Part shown: piece by piece, positions 1 to 8,489 of the stretch | Position numbering within the stretch: the stretch's first letter is position 1 | How the letters are laid out: the number at the start of each line of letters is the position of its first letter | Assembly: GCF_008086115.1 (NCBI RefSeq) | Contig: NZ_VSIY01000001.1 | Location: forward strand, 1-64,000 | Reading direction: 5' to 3' | DNA: 64,000 bases | DNA from: Maritimibacter fusiformis | GTDB lineage: Bacteria; Pseudomonadota; Alphaproteobacteria; Rhodobacterales; Rhodobacteraceae | The notes under the pieces: generated by a model | Told to the model about the DNA's origin: nothing | The model's database searches: none | Seen by the model: the letters and a program-made list of their open reading frames with translations, nothing else | Translations under genes and position numbers: made by a program

Positions 1-12
1 TAAGAACATCAT

Positions 13-48
13 CATGTTCTGGAGGCTGACCATGTTCTGGAGGCTGAC
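13..48. repeat. 18-bp perfect tandem duplication
   Basis: The 18-mer CATGTTCTGGAGGCTGAC occurs twice head to tail immediately before the start codon of the transposase remnant. The second copy supplies the GGAGG-like ribosome site for that start. It looks like a slippage duplication at the edge of an insertion sequence. Confidence 0.85.
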
Positions 49-482
49 ATGGCGCAGCATTTTCTCCTGTCCGCGGCGGCACGAACATTGTCGCTCAAGG
101 TGATTTTCTCGGAAGGCGAAGACGTGGCGTATCGCCGGTTCTGTCGGCTGCGCTGGCCCGAGACGGGGGGAAAGCCGATCTGCCCGGTCTGTGGCTGCAT
201 CGATGTCTATGATCTGAGTACTCGACGTCGATACAAGTGCGCGGCTTGTCATCCGCTGCCCGGCAGGCGATTGCGAAGCAATCGGCCGAGAGGGGCCAGT
301 TCAGCGTAACCTCCGGCACCATCTTTGCCTCGCGCAAGCTGTCATTTGTCGATCTGCTCGGGGCGATTTGCCTGGTCGTGAACGCCTCCAAGGGGCTGTC
401 GGCGGTCCAGCTCTCCCGCGATCTCGACGTGCAGCACAAGACGGCGTTCGTGCCGATGGACCAGAAACCGACCATGCATTAA
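49..482 (+). pseudogene. IS1595-family transposase remnant, frameshifted and truncated
   Basis: The first frame (49-309) encodes the N-terminal part of an IS1595/ISXO2-type transposase, with a zinc-ribbon pair (CPVCG and CAAC) after an RFCRLRWPE segment. The homology then moves to another frame (about 270-456, FSVTSGTIFASRKLSF... with LLGAICLVVNASKG), which is the continuation of the same family. It breaks off after QHKTAF, long before the DDE catalytic core. A frameshift plus a 3' deletion therefore leave no functional transposase. The fragment abuts the 5' end of the integrase remnant, so the insertion or its deletion may have removed the integrase start. Family assignment is by recognised motifs only. 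Confidence 0.75.
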
Positions 483-1478
483 CATTCAAACCGGATCACC
501 CTATGGGGGCAGACCAAGAGGAAAGAACATAATATCAAGTTCTGCTGGGAGGGCGATCCTCGAAAACTTGATGATGAGTACTGGGCGGCACAGGCGGGCA
601 GACATCCAACACAACGAAAGCCGTCCAAGCATACTTGGGCTAAATTTATCCGCGAGTGGCGTAGCGACGCACGTACCCAGATGAAGCTCTCCGCTGGCAC
701 CAAGAAGTCGTATAATTGCGAGTTCGAGAAGATACTCGAAAAGAACGCCGATAAGCCGATGTCTTCGACGACCAAGTCAGCCATCCGGAAAAAACACAAC
801 GCCATGGCAGCGACGCCAAGAGCAGCCGACTGGATGTTGCAAGCCGTTTCTATTCTTTGGAACTATGCAAAAGACAAGCGGGACTGGCCGCTTGGAGACA
901 ATCCGGCCCAGGGTGTCGACAAATACGGCTCACAGCGAGAATTCTTAGCGTGGCCAGATTGGATGCTCGAGGCGCTTGCCAACGCGCCCGGCGACGTGCG
1001 GATCGCCGGGGAATTGATCCGTGGGACCGGACAGAGGCCTGCTGCGTCGATCAAGATACTCAGAAGCGCTTTCAAGGGCGAATGGGTTACCGTCACAGAT
1101 GAAAAGGGCGATGAGACATTCGATATCTATTGCCCTGCCCGCCTGAGAAAGTTGGTCGAGAGCCTCGAGGAAGGCCCGAGGCATGTGCTTGCGAAGTCGG
1201 AGAATGCGCCGCGCTCCTATGACGTTGTAGAAAAGCCATTCCGTACATGGCGCAACACTCTCGCGGAAATCGCCGAAAAACACGACGATGACGCACAACG
1301 CTACAGTCTCCATGATCTCCGGAAGCGCGCATGCGTTGAACTTGCCGAATCTGGGTGCTCGGATGCAGAATTCCAGGCCGTGACGGGCCAGAGCCTTGAA
1401 ACGGTTGCAAAGTACCGAAAAGAGGCGAACCAAAAGGCGATGTCTCAAACAGCGCAAATGAGGCGGTTCAAAGAGTGA
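483..1478 (+). pseudogene. Tyrosine-type site-specific integrase, 5'-truncated
   Basis: The frame is open from 483 and reads through WEGDPRKLDDEYW and WAKFIREWR before the first internal ATG at 681. The real protein therefore begins upstream of that ATG, and its own start has been lost next to the IS remnant. The C-terminal half carries the catalytic pattern of phage-type integrases: an arginine in the GTGQRPAASI region, HDLRKRACVELAESG (the HxxR box), and a final tyrosine near VAKYRKEA. The gene points at the 3' end of tRNA-Leu, the usual place for an integrase whose element entered that tRNA. It could be read as a 265-residue protein from 681, but that form lacks the arm-binding and core-binding N-terminus. 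The element body lies to the left, outside the window. Confidence 0.7.
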
Positions 1479-1515
1479 AGTAGGAATCAGCGGTGGGAGA
1501 CACGCAAAAAACGGA

Positions 1516-1550
1516 AAAGCCGCCGATTAAGGATCGGCGGCTTTCTCTTT
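1516..1550 (+). terminator. Intrinsic terminator after the integrase
   Basis: AAAGCCGCCGAT, loop TAAGG, then ATCGGCGGCTTT form a perfect 12-bp stem followed by the T-rich CTCTTT. It lies 37 bases after the integrase stop and just before the 3' end of the convergent tRNA-Leu gene. The stem is symmetric and A-rich on the other side, so it can serve both strands. Confidence 0.85.
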
Positions 1551-1569
1551 CAAAGTCATAGACTTGAAA

Positions 1570-1655
1570 TGGTACCCGAGGTCGGACTCGAACCGACAAG
1601 GCCGTTAAGCCGGGGGATTTTGAATCCCCTGCGTCTACCATTCCGCCACTCGGGC
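1570..1655 (-). tRNA. tRNA-Leu (anticodon CAA)
   Basis: On the minus strand the sequence starts GCCCGAGTGGCGGAATGG and ends GTTCGAGTCCGACCTCGGGT-A-CCA. The anticodon arm is GGGGA-TTCAAAA-TCCCC, giving CAA (codon UUG). A long variable arm typical of class II tRNA-Leu is present, and CCA is encoded. The acceptor stem pairs fully apart from a terminal G-U. It is the insertion site of the left genomic island, whose integrase remnant faces the tRNA 3' end. Confidence 0.95.
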
Positions 1656-1720
1656 CCGTCAGGGCAAACCGGCGCGCGTCCCGCGCCGGGTTGCGGGAAT
1701 ATTGCAGGGCTTCGCACCGG

Positions 1721-1845
1721 GGGCAAGGCCCCGATTTCAAACTGCGGGCAAGGCCCCGATTTCAAACTGCGGGCAAGGCCCCGATTTCAAACGGCGGGCA
1801 CGACCCCGATTGCAAGCTGCGGACAAGGCCCCGAATGCACCGGCA
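1721..1845. repeat. Five 25-bp tandem repeats
   Basis: The unit GGGCAAGGCCCCGATTTCAA followed by ACTGC is repeated at 1721, 1746, 1771, 1796 and 1821. The first two copies are identical, the third differs by one base, and the last two diverge. Each copy contains GGGCAAGGCCC, which can fold on itself. The array lies between tRNA-Leu and the dedA-type gene and shows no convincing coding function. It looks like a minisatellite. Confidence 0.9.
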
Positions 1846-1933
1846 CGCCACAAGCGCACGGCCCCGCCCGTCTGCCCCTTGACCCGCCCCGCCTGTCGTG
1901 GTGCATAGCCTGAAACGAGCAGGCTGGCGGCAC

Positions 1934-2512
1934 ATGCTGAGACGACTTTACGACTGGACGATCCGGCTGGCCGAAAGCCCGCATGCGCTCTGGGCGCTGG
2001 CAGTGGTGGCTTTTGCCGAAAGCTCGGTCTTCCCGATCCCGCCCGACGTGATCATGATCCCGATGATCATCGCCCGGCCAAACCGCGCCTTCCTGATCGC
2101 CGGTGTGGCGCTGGCGGCCTCGGTGACGGGCGGCATCGCGGGCTATCTGATCGGCTGGGGGCTGTTCGAGAGTGTCGGCCGCCCGGTGCTGGCCTTCTAC
2201 CACATGACCGACAAGTTCGACGAGTTCCGCACCGCCTACAACGACTGGGGTGCCTGGGCCGTGCTGATCGCAGGCGTCACGCCGTTCCCCTACAAGGTCA
2301 TCACCATCCTGTCGGGCGCGACAGGGCTGAATTTCGCGGTCTTCATGGTCGCCTCGGTGGTGGCGCGGGGCCTCAGGTTTTTCGTGGTCGCCGGGCTCTT
2401 GTGGAAATTCGGCGCACCGATACGTGATTTCATCGAAAAGCGTTTGGGCTTGATGTTCATCCTGTTCGTCGCTTTGCTGCTGGGCGGATTCTACGTGGTG
2501 AAATACCTATGA
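1934..2512 (+). CDS. YqaA/DedA-family inner membrane protein
   Basis: A 192-residue membrane protein of the DedA/SNARE-associated family (VTT domain), YqaA branch. The start at 1934 (MLRRLYDWTIRLAE) matches the usual N-terminus of this branch; a start 36 bases upstream would add an atypical extension. Landmarks are FAESSVFPIPPDVIMIP near the N-terminus, a glycine-rich GYLIGWGLFE, and the conserved re-entrant segment GVTPFPYKVITILSGA, followed by a C-terminal transmembrane helix. DedA proteins are linked to membrane lipid (undecaprenyl phosphate, phospholipid) translocation and membrane homeostasis; the substrate here is unknown. Its stop overlaps the dsbB start (ATGA), so the two are translationally coupled. 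Confidence 0.88.
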   Translation: MLRRLYDWTIRLAESPHALWALAVVAFAESSVFPIPPDVIMIPMIIARPNRAFLIAGVALAASVTGGIAGYLIGWGLFESVGRPVLAFYHMTDKFDEFRTAYNDWGAWAVLIAGVTPFPYKVITILSGATGLNFAVFMVASVVARGLRFFVVAGLLWKFGAPIRDFIEKRLGLMFILFVALLLGGFYVVKYL

Positions 2513-2997
2513 AAACCCTCACGTCCCGGCAGTTGATCCTGATCGCCACGCTGGTCTCGGTGGTCTCGATCCTCGGCGCCTGGACCTTCGAGAGCCTGGG
2601 CTATGCGCCTTGCAAGCTGTGCTACTATCAACGTTACCCGCATTACGCCGCCATCGTGATCGGCGCGCTGGCGCTGGTGTTCGGGCTGCGCTGGCTGGCA
2701 TGGGCGGGCGCATTGGCCGCGGCGATCACCTCGGGCATCGGCTTTTTTCACACCGGGGTCGAACGCAAGTGGTGGCCTGGCCCGGCCTCGTGTTCGGGGC
2801 AGGACGTGGCGGGCATGTCGACCCAGGATCTTCTGGCCCAGATCACCGAGGCGCCGCTGGTGCGCTGCGACGAGATCCCGTGGCGCCTGTCGGACCTCAT
2901 TCCCTGGGACGTGCTCGACCTGTCGATGGCGAATTTCAACGCCGTCGGCTCGCTCGTCCTTGTGTTCATCTGGATCGCCGCTGCCCGCCGGGCCTGA
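2509..2997 (+). CDS. dsbB: Disulfide bond formation protein B
   Basis: A 162-residue, four-helix inner membrane quinone oxidoreductase that reoxidises periplasmic DsbA. It has the first periplasmic cysteine pair C35-K-L-C38 (APCKLCYYQR) and a second pair, C95 (PASCSG) and C120 (LVRCDE), separated by a loop as in DsbB. The start overlaps the upstream gene by four bases. Co-transcription with a DedA-type protein is the only contextual clue. The length is that of short alphaproteobacterial DsbB proteins. Confidence 0.93.
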   Translation: MKTLTSRQLILIATLVSVVSILGAWTFESLGYAPCKLCYYQRYPHYAAIVIGALALVFGLRWLAWAGALAAAITSGIGFFHTGVERKWWPGPASCSGQDVAGMSTQDLLAQITEAPLVRCDEIPWRLSDLIPWDVLDLSMANFNAVGSLVLVFIWIAAARRA

Positions 2998-3078
2998 CGG
3001 TCTGATCGCAAGGCGCCCCTGCCCGCTTGCCGCGCCCGCCCGCCTCGCCTATTGAGGACAGGCAGAACGGGGCCTTTC

Positions 3079-3864
3079 ATGCGAATTCTCATCACCAACG
3101 ACGACGGTATCAACGCGCCCGGCCTGGCCGTGCTCGAAGAGATCGCCCACGAAATCGCGGGCCCCCGGGGCGAGGTCTGGACCGTGGCGCCGGCGTTCGA
3201 GCAATCGGGCGTCGGCCATTGCATCAGCTATTCGCGCCCGATGCTGGTGGCCGAGCTCGGGCCCCGCCGCTTTGCCGCCGAAGGCTCGCCCGCCGATTGC
3301 GTGCTGGCGGCGATTGGCGACGCGATGCCCGGCCGGCCCGACCTGGTGCTGTCCGGCGTCAACCGGGGCAACAACGCCGCCGAGAACGTGCTTTATTCCG
3401 GCACCATCGGCGCGGCGCTCGAGGCGGCGCTGCAATCGCTGCCGGCCATTGCCCTGTCGCAGTATCTCGGCCCCGAAACACAGGATGCCGACGACAAGTT
3501 CGAGGCCGCGCGCCGGCACGGCGCGGAGGTGGTGCGCGCGCTGCTCGACAAGGCGCCGTGGGAAAGCAGCAATGACTACCGGCTGTTCTACAACGTGAAT
3601 TTCCCGCCAATCCCGGCGGCAAGAGTTCAGGGCGTGCGCGCCGCGACGCAAGGCTGGCGCCCCGACACCGTGTTCACCACCGAGGCCCAGACCGCGCCCA
3701 CCGGGCGGCGGTTTCTGTGGGTCAAGGGCGGCCCGCAGCACCGCCCTACGGCACCGGGCAGCGACGCCGCGGCCAATCTCGAAGGCTATATCTCGGTCAC
3801 GCCGATGCGCGCCGATCTGACCGCGCATGACCAGATCGACACACTGGCAAGGGTTTTTGCATGA
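3079..3864 (+). CDS. surE: 5'/3'-nucleotidase SurE
   Basis: A 261-residue cytoplasmic metal-dependent nucleotidase that removes phosphate from nucleoside monophosphates and is tied to stationary-phase survival. It opens with [15 protein letters not shown], whose DD is the metal site, and continues with the conserved [11 protein letters not shown] and [20 protein letters not shown] segments. The start is the ATG at 3079, which begins the conserved block directly. The stop overlaps the next start (ATGA), the classic surE-pcm arrangement. Confidence 0.97.
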   Translation: MRILITNDDGINAPGLAVLEEIAHEIAGPRGEVWTVAPAFEQSGVGHCISYSRPMLVAELGPRRFAAEGSPADCVLAAIGDAMPGRPDLVLSGVNRGNNAAENVLYSGTIGAALEAALQSLPAIALSQYLGPETQDADDKFEAARRHGAEVVRALLDKAPWESSNDYRLFYNVNFPPIPAARVQGVRAATQGWRPDTVFTTEAQTAPTGRRFLWVKGGPQHRPTAPGSDAAANLEGYISVTPMRADLTAHDQIDTLARVFA

Positions 3865-4505
3865 CGCCGCCGGCCTATGATGCCGAACACAAGATGCAAT
3901 TCGTCTTTGCGCTGCGCTCCAAGGGCGTGACCGACAAGCGCGTGCTGGCGGCGATGGAGGCGATCGACCGGGGCCTGTTCGTCAAGGGCGTCTTTGCCGA
4001 ACGCGCCTATGAGGACATGCCGCTGCCGATTGCCTCGGGCCAGACCATAAGCCAGCCCTCGGTGGTCGGCCTGATGACCCAGGCGCTGAAGGTCGAGCCG
4101 AAAAACAAGGTGCTGGAGGTCGGCACCGGCTCGGGCTACCAGGCCGCGATCCTGGCCAAGCTGGCGCGCCGGGTCTACACCGTCGACCGGCACCGGCGGC
4201 TGGTTCAGGACGCGCGCGAGATTTTCGACCGGCTCGATCTGCACAATATCACCGCGATCATCGGCGACGGCAGTTTCGGCCTGCCGCAGCAGGCACCGTT
4301 CGACCGGATCGTCGTCACCGCCGCCGCCGAAGACCCGCCCGGCCCGCTCTTGGCTCAGATGGCGATCGGGGGTATCATGGTTTTGCCGGTAGGACAGTCC
4401 GACGCGGTGCAAAGCCTGATCAAGGTCACGCGCCACGAAACCGGATACGACTACGAAGAGCTTCTGCCGGTGCGCTTCGTGCCCCTTGTCGAAGGGTTGG
4501 GGTAG
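3861..4505 (+). CDS. pcm: Protein-L-isoaspartate O-methyltransferase
   Basis: A 214-residue SAM-dependent enzyme that methylates isoaspartyl residues to start repair of aged proteins. The signature is visible: [22 protein letters not shown] for substrate binding, then [18 protein letters not shown] (SAM motif I) and [16 protein letters not shown]. Length and order match the family. It overlaps surE by four bases, and the LysM/M23 lipoprotein follows 88 bases later, an order often seen as surE-pcm-nlpD. Confidence 0.97.
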   Translation: MTPPAYDAEHKMQFVFALRSKGVTDKRVLAAMEAIDRGLFVKGVFAERAYEDMPLPIASGQTISQPSVVGLMTQALKVEPKNKVLEVGTGSGYQAAILAKLARRVYTVDRHRRLVQDAREIFDRLDLHNITAIIGDGSFGLPQQAPFDRIVVTAAAEDPPGPLLAQMAIGGIMVLPVGQSDAVQSLIKVTRHETGYDYEELLPVRFVPLVEGLG

Positions 4506-4593
4506 CGGCATCGACCACCAGGGGCCGCAGGGGTGCCGCTAGAGCACCGCGGTCAGAAAAATCGGCCCGAAGCGGCCGGAAGAGGACGAGAGC

Positions 4594-5733
4594 ATGGGTT
4601 TCCCGAACGGACAATTTCCGCGCGCGGCTGTTGCGGTGGCCGCGCTTGTGGCGTTGGCGGGCTGCGCCGACAACGGATACGATTTCGATCTGCGCGGCAT
4701 GGCCGGCGGGTTTTCCACCACCGAAGCGGCCCTGAACGCGCGCACCGCCGAGCGGCCGCAACCGGACGCGCGCGGGGTGATTTCCTATCCGACCTACCAG
4801 GTCGCGGTGGCCCAGCGCGGCGATACGCTGGCCAGTGTCGCCAACCGCGTCGGCCTGCCGGTGAACGAGGTCGCGCGCTACAACGGCATTCCGGCGGAAA
4901 CGACCCTGCGCGCGGGCGAGATCATCGCGCTGCCGCGCCGCGTCGATGGCATGAGTGCGGCACCCACCGCCGCGGGCACCATCGACGTGACCACGCTGGC
5001 GGGCGATGCGCTCGACCGGGTCGGGACCACGCCGACCGCCCCCGCCGCCGCTCAGCCCGGCGCCGAGCCGGTGCGCCACCAGGTGCAGCGCGGCGAGACC
5101 GCCTATTCCATCGCCCGGCGCTACGGCGTGTCGGTCCGGTCGCTGGCCGACTGGAACAGCCTCGATTCCGCCCTGACGGTGCGCGAGGGGCAATATCTGC
5201 TGATCCCGGTGGTGCTCGAACGCATGGCCAGCGCCGTTGACGGCAGCCCGCCGGGCGTCGGATCGGCCACCCCGATCCCGCCCTCCGCCGCCGCCCCCCT
5301 GCCCGATGAGACCGCGGCACCGCTGTCGCCCGATACCGGGCCGACCTCGCCCGACCTCGGCGAAAGCCGCACCGCCGCCTCGTCCGCGCGCATGGCGATG
5401 CCGGTCGACGGCAAGATCGTGCGCGCCTTCGAGAAGGGCAAGACCGACGGCATCGACATCTCCGCCACCGCCGGAAGCGCCGTGCGCGCCGCCGCCGATG
5501 GCACCATCGCCGCGATCACCCGCGACACCGACCAGGTGCCGATCCTCGTGATCAAGCATTCCGGCAACATCCTGACGGTCTATGCCGGGATCGACTCGAT
5601 CAAGGTCAAGAAAGGTGACCGGGTGACGCGCGGACAGGCCATCGCACAGGTGCGCGCCGCCGATCCGGCCTTCCTGCACTTCCAGGTGCGCGAGGGCACG
5701 GTGTCGGTCGATCCGCTGGATTATCTGAACTAG
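4594..5733 (+). CDS. LysM/M23-domain lipoprotein, NlpD-like with degenerate LytM site
   Basis: A 379-residue lipoprotein with signal peptide and lipobox (LVALAGC, Cys24). It has two LysM peptidoglycan-binding repeats (about residues 69-113, YQVAVAQRGDTLASVANRV; and about 165-208, HQVQRGETAYSIARRYGV), a Pro/Ala-rich linker, and a C-terminal LytM/M23 fold (about 268-379). The zinc site is eroded: the HxxxD motif reads TDGIDIS without its His, and the HxH motif reads FLHFQV with only the second His. This resembles NlpD/EnvC-type activators of amidases rather than an active endopeptidase. Position after surE-pcm supports the NlpD-like assignment. It probably acts at the cell wall during division; that role is inferred. 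Confidence 0.9.
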   Translation: MGFPNGQFPRAAVAVAALVALAGCADNGYDFDLRGMAGGFSTTEAALNARTAERPQPDARGVISYPTYQVAVAQRGDTLASVANRVGLPVNEVARYNGIPAETTLRAGEIIALPRRVDGMSAAPTAAGTIDVTTLAGDALDRVGTTPTAPAAAQPGAEPVRHQVQRGETAYSIARRYGVSVRSLADWNSLDSALTVREGQYLLIPVVLERMASAVDGSPPGVGSATPIPPSAAAPLPDETAAPLSPDTGPTSPDLGESRTAASSARMAMPVDGKIVRAFEKGKTDGIDISATAGSAVRAAADGTIAAITRDTDQVPILVIKHSGNILTVYAGIDSIKVKKGDRVTRGQAIAQVRAADPAFLHFQVREGTVSVDPLDYLN

Positions 5734-5772
5734 GGCCGGTGCGGGCGACGCGGCCCGCGCTGACCGGACCGC

Positions 5773-7326
5773 TCAGCGCCCCTTGAACAGCGTGCCCAGG
5801 ATGCCACGCACCATGCGCCGGCCGGTGGTGCCGCGCAATTCCTTGACCACCGCCGTGGTCAGGGCCGCCCCCATCCGGCTGCCGGTCGACTTGCGCGAGG
5901 CCGGACGGCTGGCTTCCCGCCCGTTCGGGTCGTAGCGCCGCGCCTGCCGGTATTCGCGCGCCTCCACCTCGGCACTCTCAAGCGCGCGTTCCTCCGCCTC
6001 GGCCGCCTTCGCCGCCTCTTCGGCGCGCTTGGTGAGGATCTCGTGGGCGCTTTCGCGGTCGATCCGGGTCTCGTATTTGCCCGCCACCGGCGAGGCGGCG
6101 ATCACCGCCATGCGTTCAGCCACGTCGATCGGGCCAAGCTGCGACGACGGGGGCCGGATCAGGGTGCGCTGGGCCACGCCAGGCGCGCCCTTCGGCCCCA
6201 GCATCGAGGTCACCGCCTCGCCCACGCCAACCTCGCGGATCACGTCCTCGATCACGAAATCCGGGTTGTCGCGATAGGTCTGGGCGGCCTGGCGCAATTC
6301 CTTGCGGTCCTTGGCGGTGAAGGCGCGCAGCGCGTGCTGCACCCGGTTGCCAAGCTGGCCGAGGATATCGTCTGGCACGTCGGCGGGGTTCTGGGTGATG
6401 AAAAAGACCCCGACACCCTTGGAACGGATAAGCCGCGCCACCTGTTCGACCTTGTCTATCAACGCCTTGGGCGCGTCCTCGAACAGCAGATGCGCCTCGT
6501 CGAAAAAGAACACCAGCTTGGGCTTGTCGGGGTCGCCGACCTCGGGCAACTCCTCGAACAACTCCGACAACAGCCAGAGCAGGAAGGTCGCATAGAGCCG
6601 GGGCGCGCCCATCAGCCGGTCGGCGGCCAGAATCGAGATCCGCCCGCGCCCGTCCGGGTCGGTGCGGATGATGTCGGCAAGCTCCAGCGCCGGTTCGCCG
6701 AACAGGTTCTGACCGCCCTGGTTGTCGAGCACCAGAAGCGCGCGCTGGATCGCGCCGACCGAGGAGGTCGCGACATTGCCGTAACGCAGGCTGAGGTCGT
6801 CGGCGTTCTGCCCGACCCAGATCAGCAGCGATTGCAGGTCGCTGAGATCGAGCAGCGGCAGGCCCTGTTCGTCGGCGACCCGGAAGGCGATGTTCAGAAC
6901 CCCCTCCTGCACCGAGGTCAGTTCCAGCAGTCGCGCCAGCAACAGCGGCCCCATCTCGGCCACGGTGGTGCGGATCGGGTGGCCCTGTTCGCCGTAGAGA
7001 TCCCAGAACGTGACCGGGAAGGCATCATAGCCGTAGTTGTCGAAACCGATGGTGCCGGCCCGCGACATGAAGGCATCATGCAGCTTGAAGCCCTCCGACC
7101 CGGCCTTGGCCAGCCCGGCAAGGTCGCCCTTCACGTCCGACAAGAACACCGGCACCCCGGCGGCCGAGAAACCTTCGGCGAGGATTTGCAGCGTCACCGT
7201 CTTGCCGGTGCCGGTGGCCCCGGCGATCAGCCCGTGGCGGTTGGCATATTTCAAGGCCAGCCCCTGCCTGGTGCCGTAGTCTTTGCCGCCGCCACCGATG
7301 AAAACCTTGCCGTCCATGTCATCCAT
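5773..7326 (-). CDS. HerA-like DUF853 P-loop ATPase
   Basis: A 517-residue helicase-HerA-like protein. Walker A is GATGTGKTV (about residues 36-44), followed by the motif DVKGDLAGLAKAG; Walker B is KLVFFFDEAHLLF. A C-terminal Ala/Glu-rich, probably coiled segment ends in a basic GRRMVRGILGTLFKGR tail. The start at 7326 has an upstream AGGAG; an open frame extends further up but has no family similarity. This bacterial family is widespread and its cellular role is not settled (proposed DNA translocase or pump-like ATPase). It converges with the LysM/M23 gene. Confidence 0.9.
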   Translation of the reverse strand: MDDMDGKVFIGGGGKDYGTRQGLALKYANRHGLIAGATGTGKTVTLQILAEGFSAAGVPVFLSDVKGDLAGLAKAGSEGFKLHDAFMSRAGTIGFDNYGYDAFPVTFWDLYGEQGHPIRTTVAEMGPLLLARLLELTSVQEGVLNIAFRVADEQGLPLLDLSDLQSLLIWVGQNADDLSLRYGNVATSSVGAIQRALLVLDNQGGQNLFGEPALELADIIRTDPDGRGRISILAADRLMGAPRLYATFLLWLLSELFEELPEVGDPDKPKLVFFFDEAHLLFEDAPKALIDKVEQVARLIRSKGVGVFFITQNPADVPDDILGQLGNRVQHALRAFTAKDRKELRQAAQTYRDNPDFVIEDVIREVGVGEAVTSMLGPKGAPGVAQRTLIRPPSSQLGPIDVAERMAVIAASPVAGKYETRIDRESAHEILTKRAEEAAKAAEAEERALESAEVEAREYRQARRYDPNGREASRPASRKSTGSRMGAALTTAVVKELRGTTGRRMVRGILGTLFKGR

Positions 7327-7401
7327 GCCGTGCTCCTGCCCCGCCTGCCATCGTTCGGTCCGAAAATACATTCTTAAGGGTTTTGTGCCACAGTTTATCC
7401 A

Positions 7402-7476
7402 CCCGGACCCGCGTTCGTGCGGTCCGGGCGTTTCCTCCCTGTCAGACTGGCCGTGCCCCCGGGCGCGGCCTTTTTT
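7402..7476 (+). ncRNA. Candidate small RNA with two hairpins and a terminator
   Basis: In the 455-bp protein-free gap between the HerA-like ATPase and ialB, a perfect 8-bp hairpin (CCCGGACC ... GGTCCGGG, 7402-7428) is followed by a single-stranded linker containing TTTCCTCCCTGT. An intrinsic terminator comes next (GGCCGTGCCC ... GGGCGCGGCC then six T, 7449-7476). No open reading frame explains a terminator here. The CCTCCC linker could pair with Shine-Dalgarno sequences, like the CUCCUCCC motifs of rhodobacterial CcsR-type small RNAs. That comparison is inference from a short motif. Confidence 0.35.
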
Positions 7477-7607
7477 GTCGGACCCGCTCATCCCGGTGAT
7501 CCGTCAAAAACTCCGCATTCACTTGCTCGTGACTGTTGACCCCTGCGACCTTCTGTCGTAGCGTCGCGCCACAAGCCGGCCAGTCCGGCAGGGAGTGCAA
7601 AAACGGG

Positions 7608-7640
7608 AAAAAGGGTCCTTGCTGCGGGCCCTTTTTCTTT
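7608..7640 (+). terminator. Intrinsic terminator before ialB
   Basis: AAAAAGGGTCC, loop TTGCTGC, GGGCCCTTTTT, then CTTTT. It is the second terminator in the 7327-7781 gap and again has no protein gene ahead of it. The small hairpin CCGGCCAGTCCGG lies just upstream. It either closes a second short transcript or insulates ialB. Confidence 0.6.
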
Positions 7641-7781
7641 TCAGTGTCCGGCGCGGTGTGGTCGGCCAGGCAGGTCGGCGATTTTCCCCGTCCCCCCGCT
7701 CGCCCCGGATTTCACGCCTGACAGCCCAGCCCTGCCGTGATAAGCAGCGGCGGAGAATTTCAACAACACGGGATACCTGGA

Positions 7782-8417
7782 ATGGCAAACGTTCTCAAAC
7801 CCCTCGGCCTTGCCGCCCTGATCGCGCTGGCCGGCCCCGCCCTGGCCCAGGATGACGGCCTGCCGCCGCTCGACATGGGCACCGACGCAGAAGCCGCCCC
7901 GGCGGCGGACGGCGCCGCGCAGGAGCCGCCCACCTATGTCGACGAGGTGTTCGACGACTGGCAGCGCGAATGCCTGCGCCTGCCGGAAGACGCCGAGCAG
8001 GACGATCCGTGCCAGATCACCCAGATGCTCTATCAGGAGCCGGGCGAAAACCCGGTCGGCAAGATCACCATCGGCCGCCTGCCCGCGGGCGGCGACGCCG
8101 TGGCCGGCTCGACCATCATCGTGCCGCTCGGCACCCTGATCCCGGCGCAGCTGACGCTGGGCGTCGATAGCGCGGCGGCCAAGCGCTACCAGTACCGGTT
8201 CTGCGAATCGGTTGGCTGCGTGGCTCAGATCGGGCTGACCAATGCCGATATCGCGGCGTTCAAGGCGGGCAAGGTGGCCAATATCACCGTGGTGCCGATG
8301 CAGGCGCCGGACGTGGAAGTGACCCTGCCGGCCTCGCTCAAGGGCTTCACCGCGGCCTACGACTCGCTGACGGTGCCGCCGGCCCCGGCTCCGGCCGAGG
8401 AACCCGCGGCGCAGTAA
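7782..8417 (+). CDS. Invasion-associated locus B (IalB) family periplasmic protein
   Basis: A 211-residue protein with a cleavable signal (LAALIALAGPALAQ). Features are the family pattern VDEVFDDWQRECLR, a cysteine pair (DPCQITQMLYQE), and a second pair around RFCESVGCVAQIGL, then a Pro/Ala tail. IalB-type proteins are exported proteins common in Rhodobacterales and Rhizobiales, and their role outside Bartonella is unclear. The start at 7782 follows a GGATACCTGGA region; an upstream in-frame ATG at 7737 would give a poor leader. Transcription ends at the terminator at 8439. Confidence 0.85.
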   Translation: MANVLKPLGLAALIALAGPALAQDDGLPPLDMGTDAEAAPAADGAAQEPPTYVDEVFDDWQRECLRLPEDAEQDDPCQITQMLYQEPGENPVGKITIGRLPAGGDAVAGSTIIVPLGTLIPAQLTLGVDSAAAKRYQYRFCESVGCVAQIGLTNADIAAFKAGKVANITVVPMQAPDVEVTLPASLKGFTAAYDSLTVPPAPAPAEEPAAQ

Positions 8418-8438
8418 ACTGCCGCCAGACAGAAACGC

Positions 8439-8472
8439 ACCGCCGCGCGAGCCTCTCGCGCGGCGGTTTTTC
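8439..8472 (+). terminator. Strong intrinsic terminator between convergent genes
   Basis: ACCGCCGCGCGA, loop GCCTC, TCGCGCGGCGGT, then TTTT. The perfect 12-bp stem lies between the end of ialB and the convergent ketosynthase gene. Confidence 0.9.
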
Positions 8473-8489
8473 TGTTCACATGGCAAACG

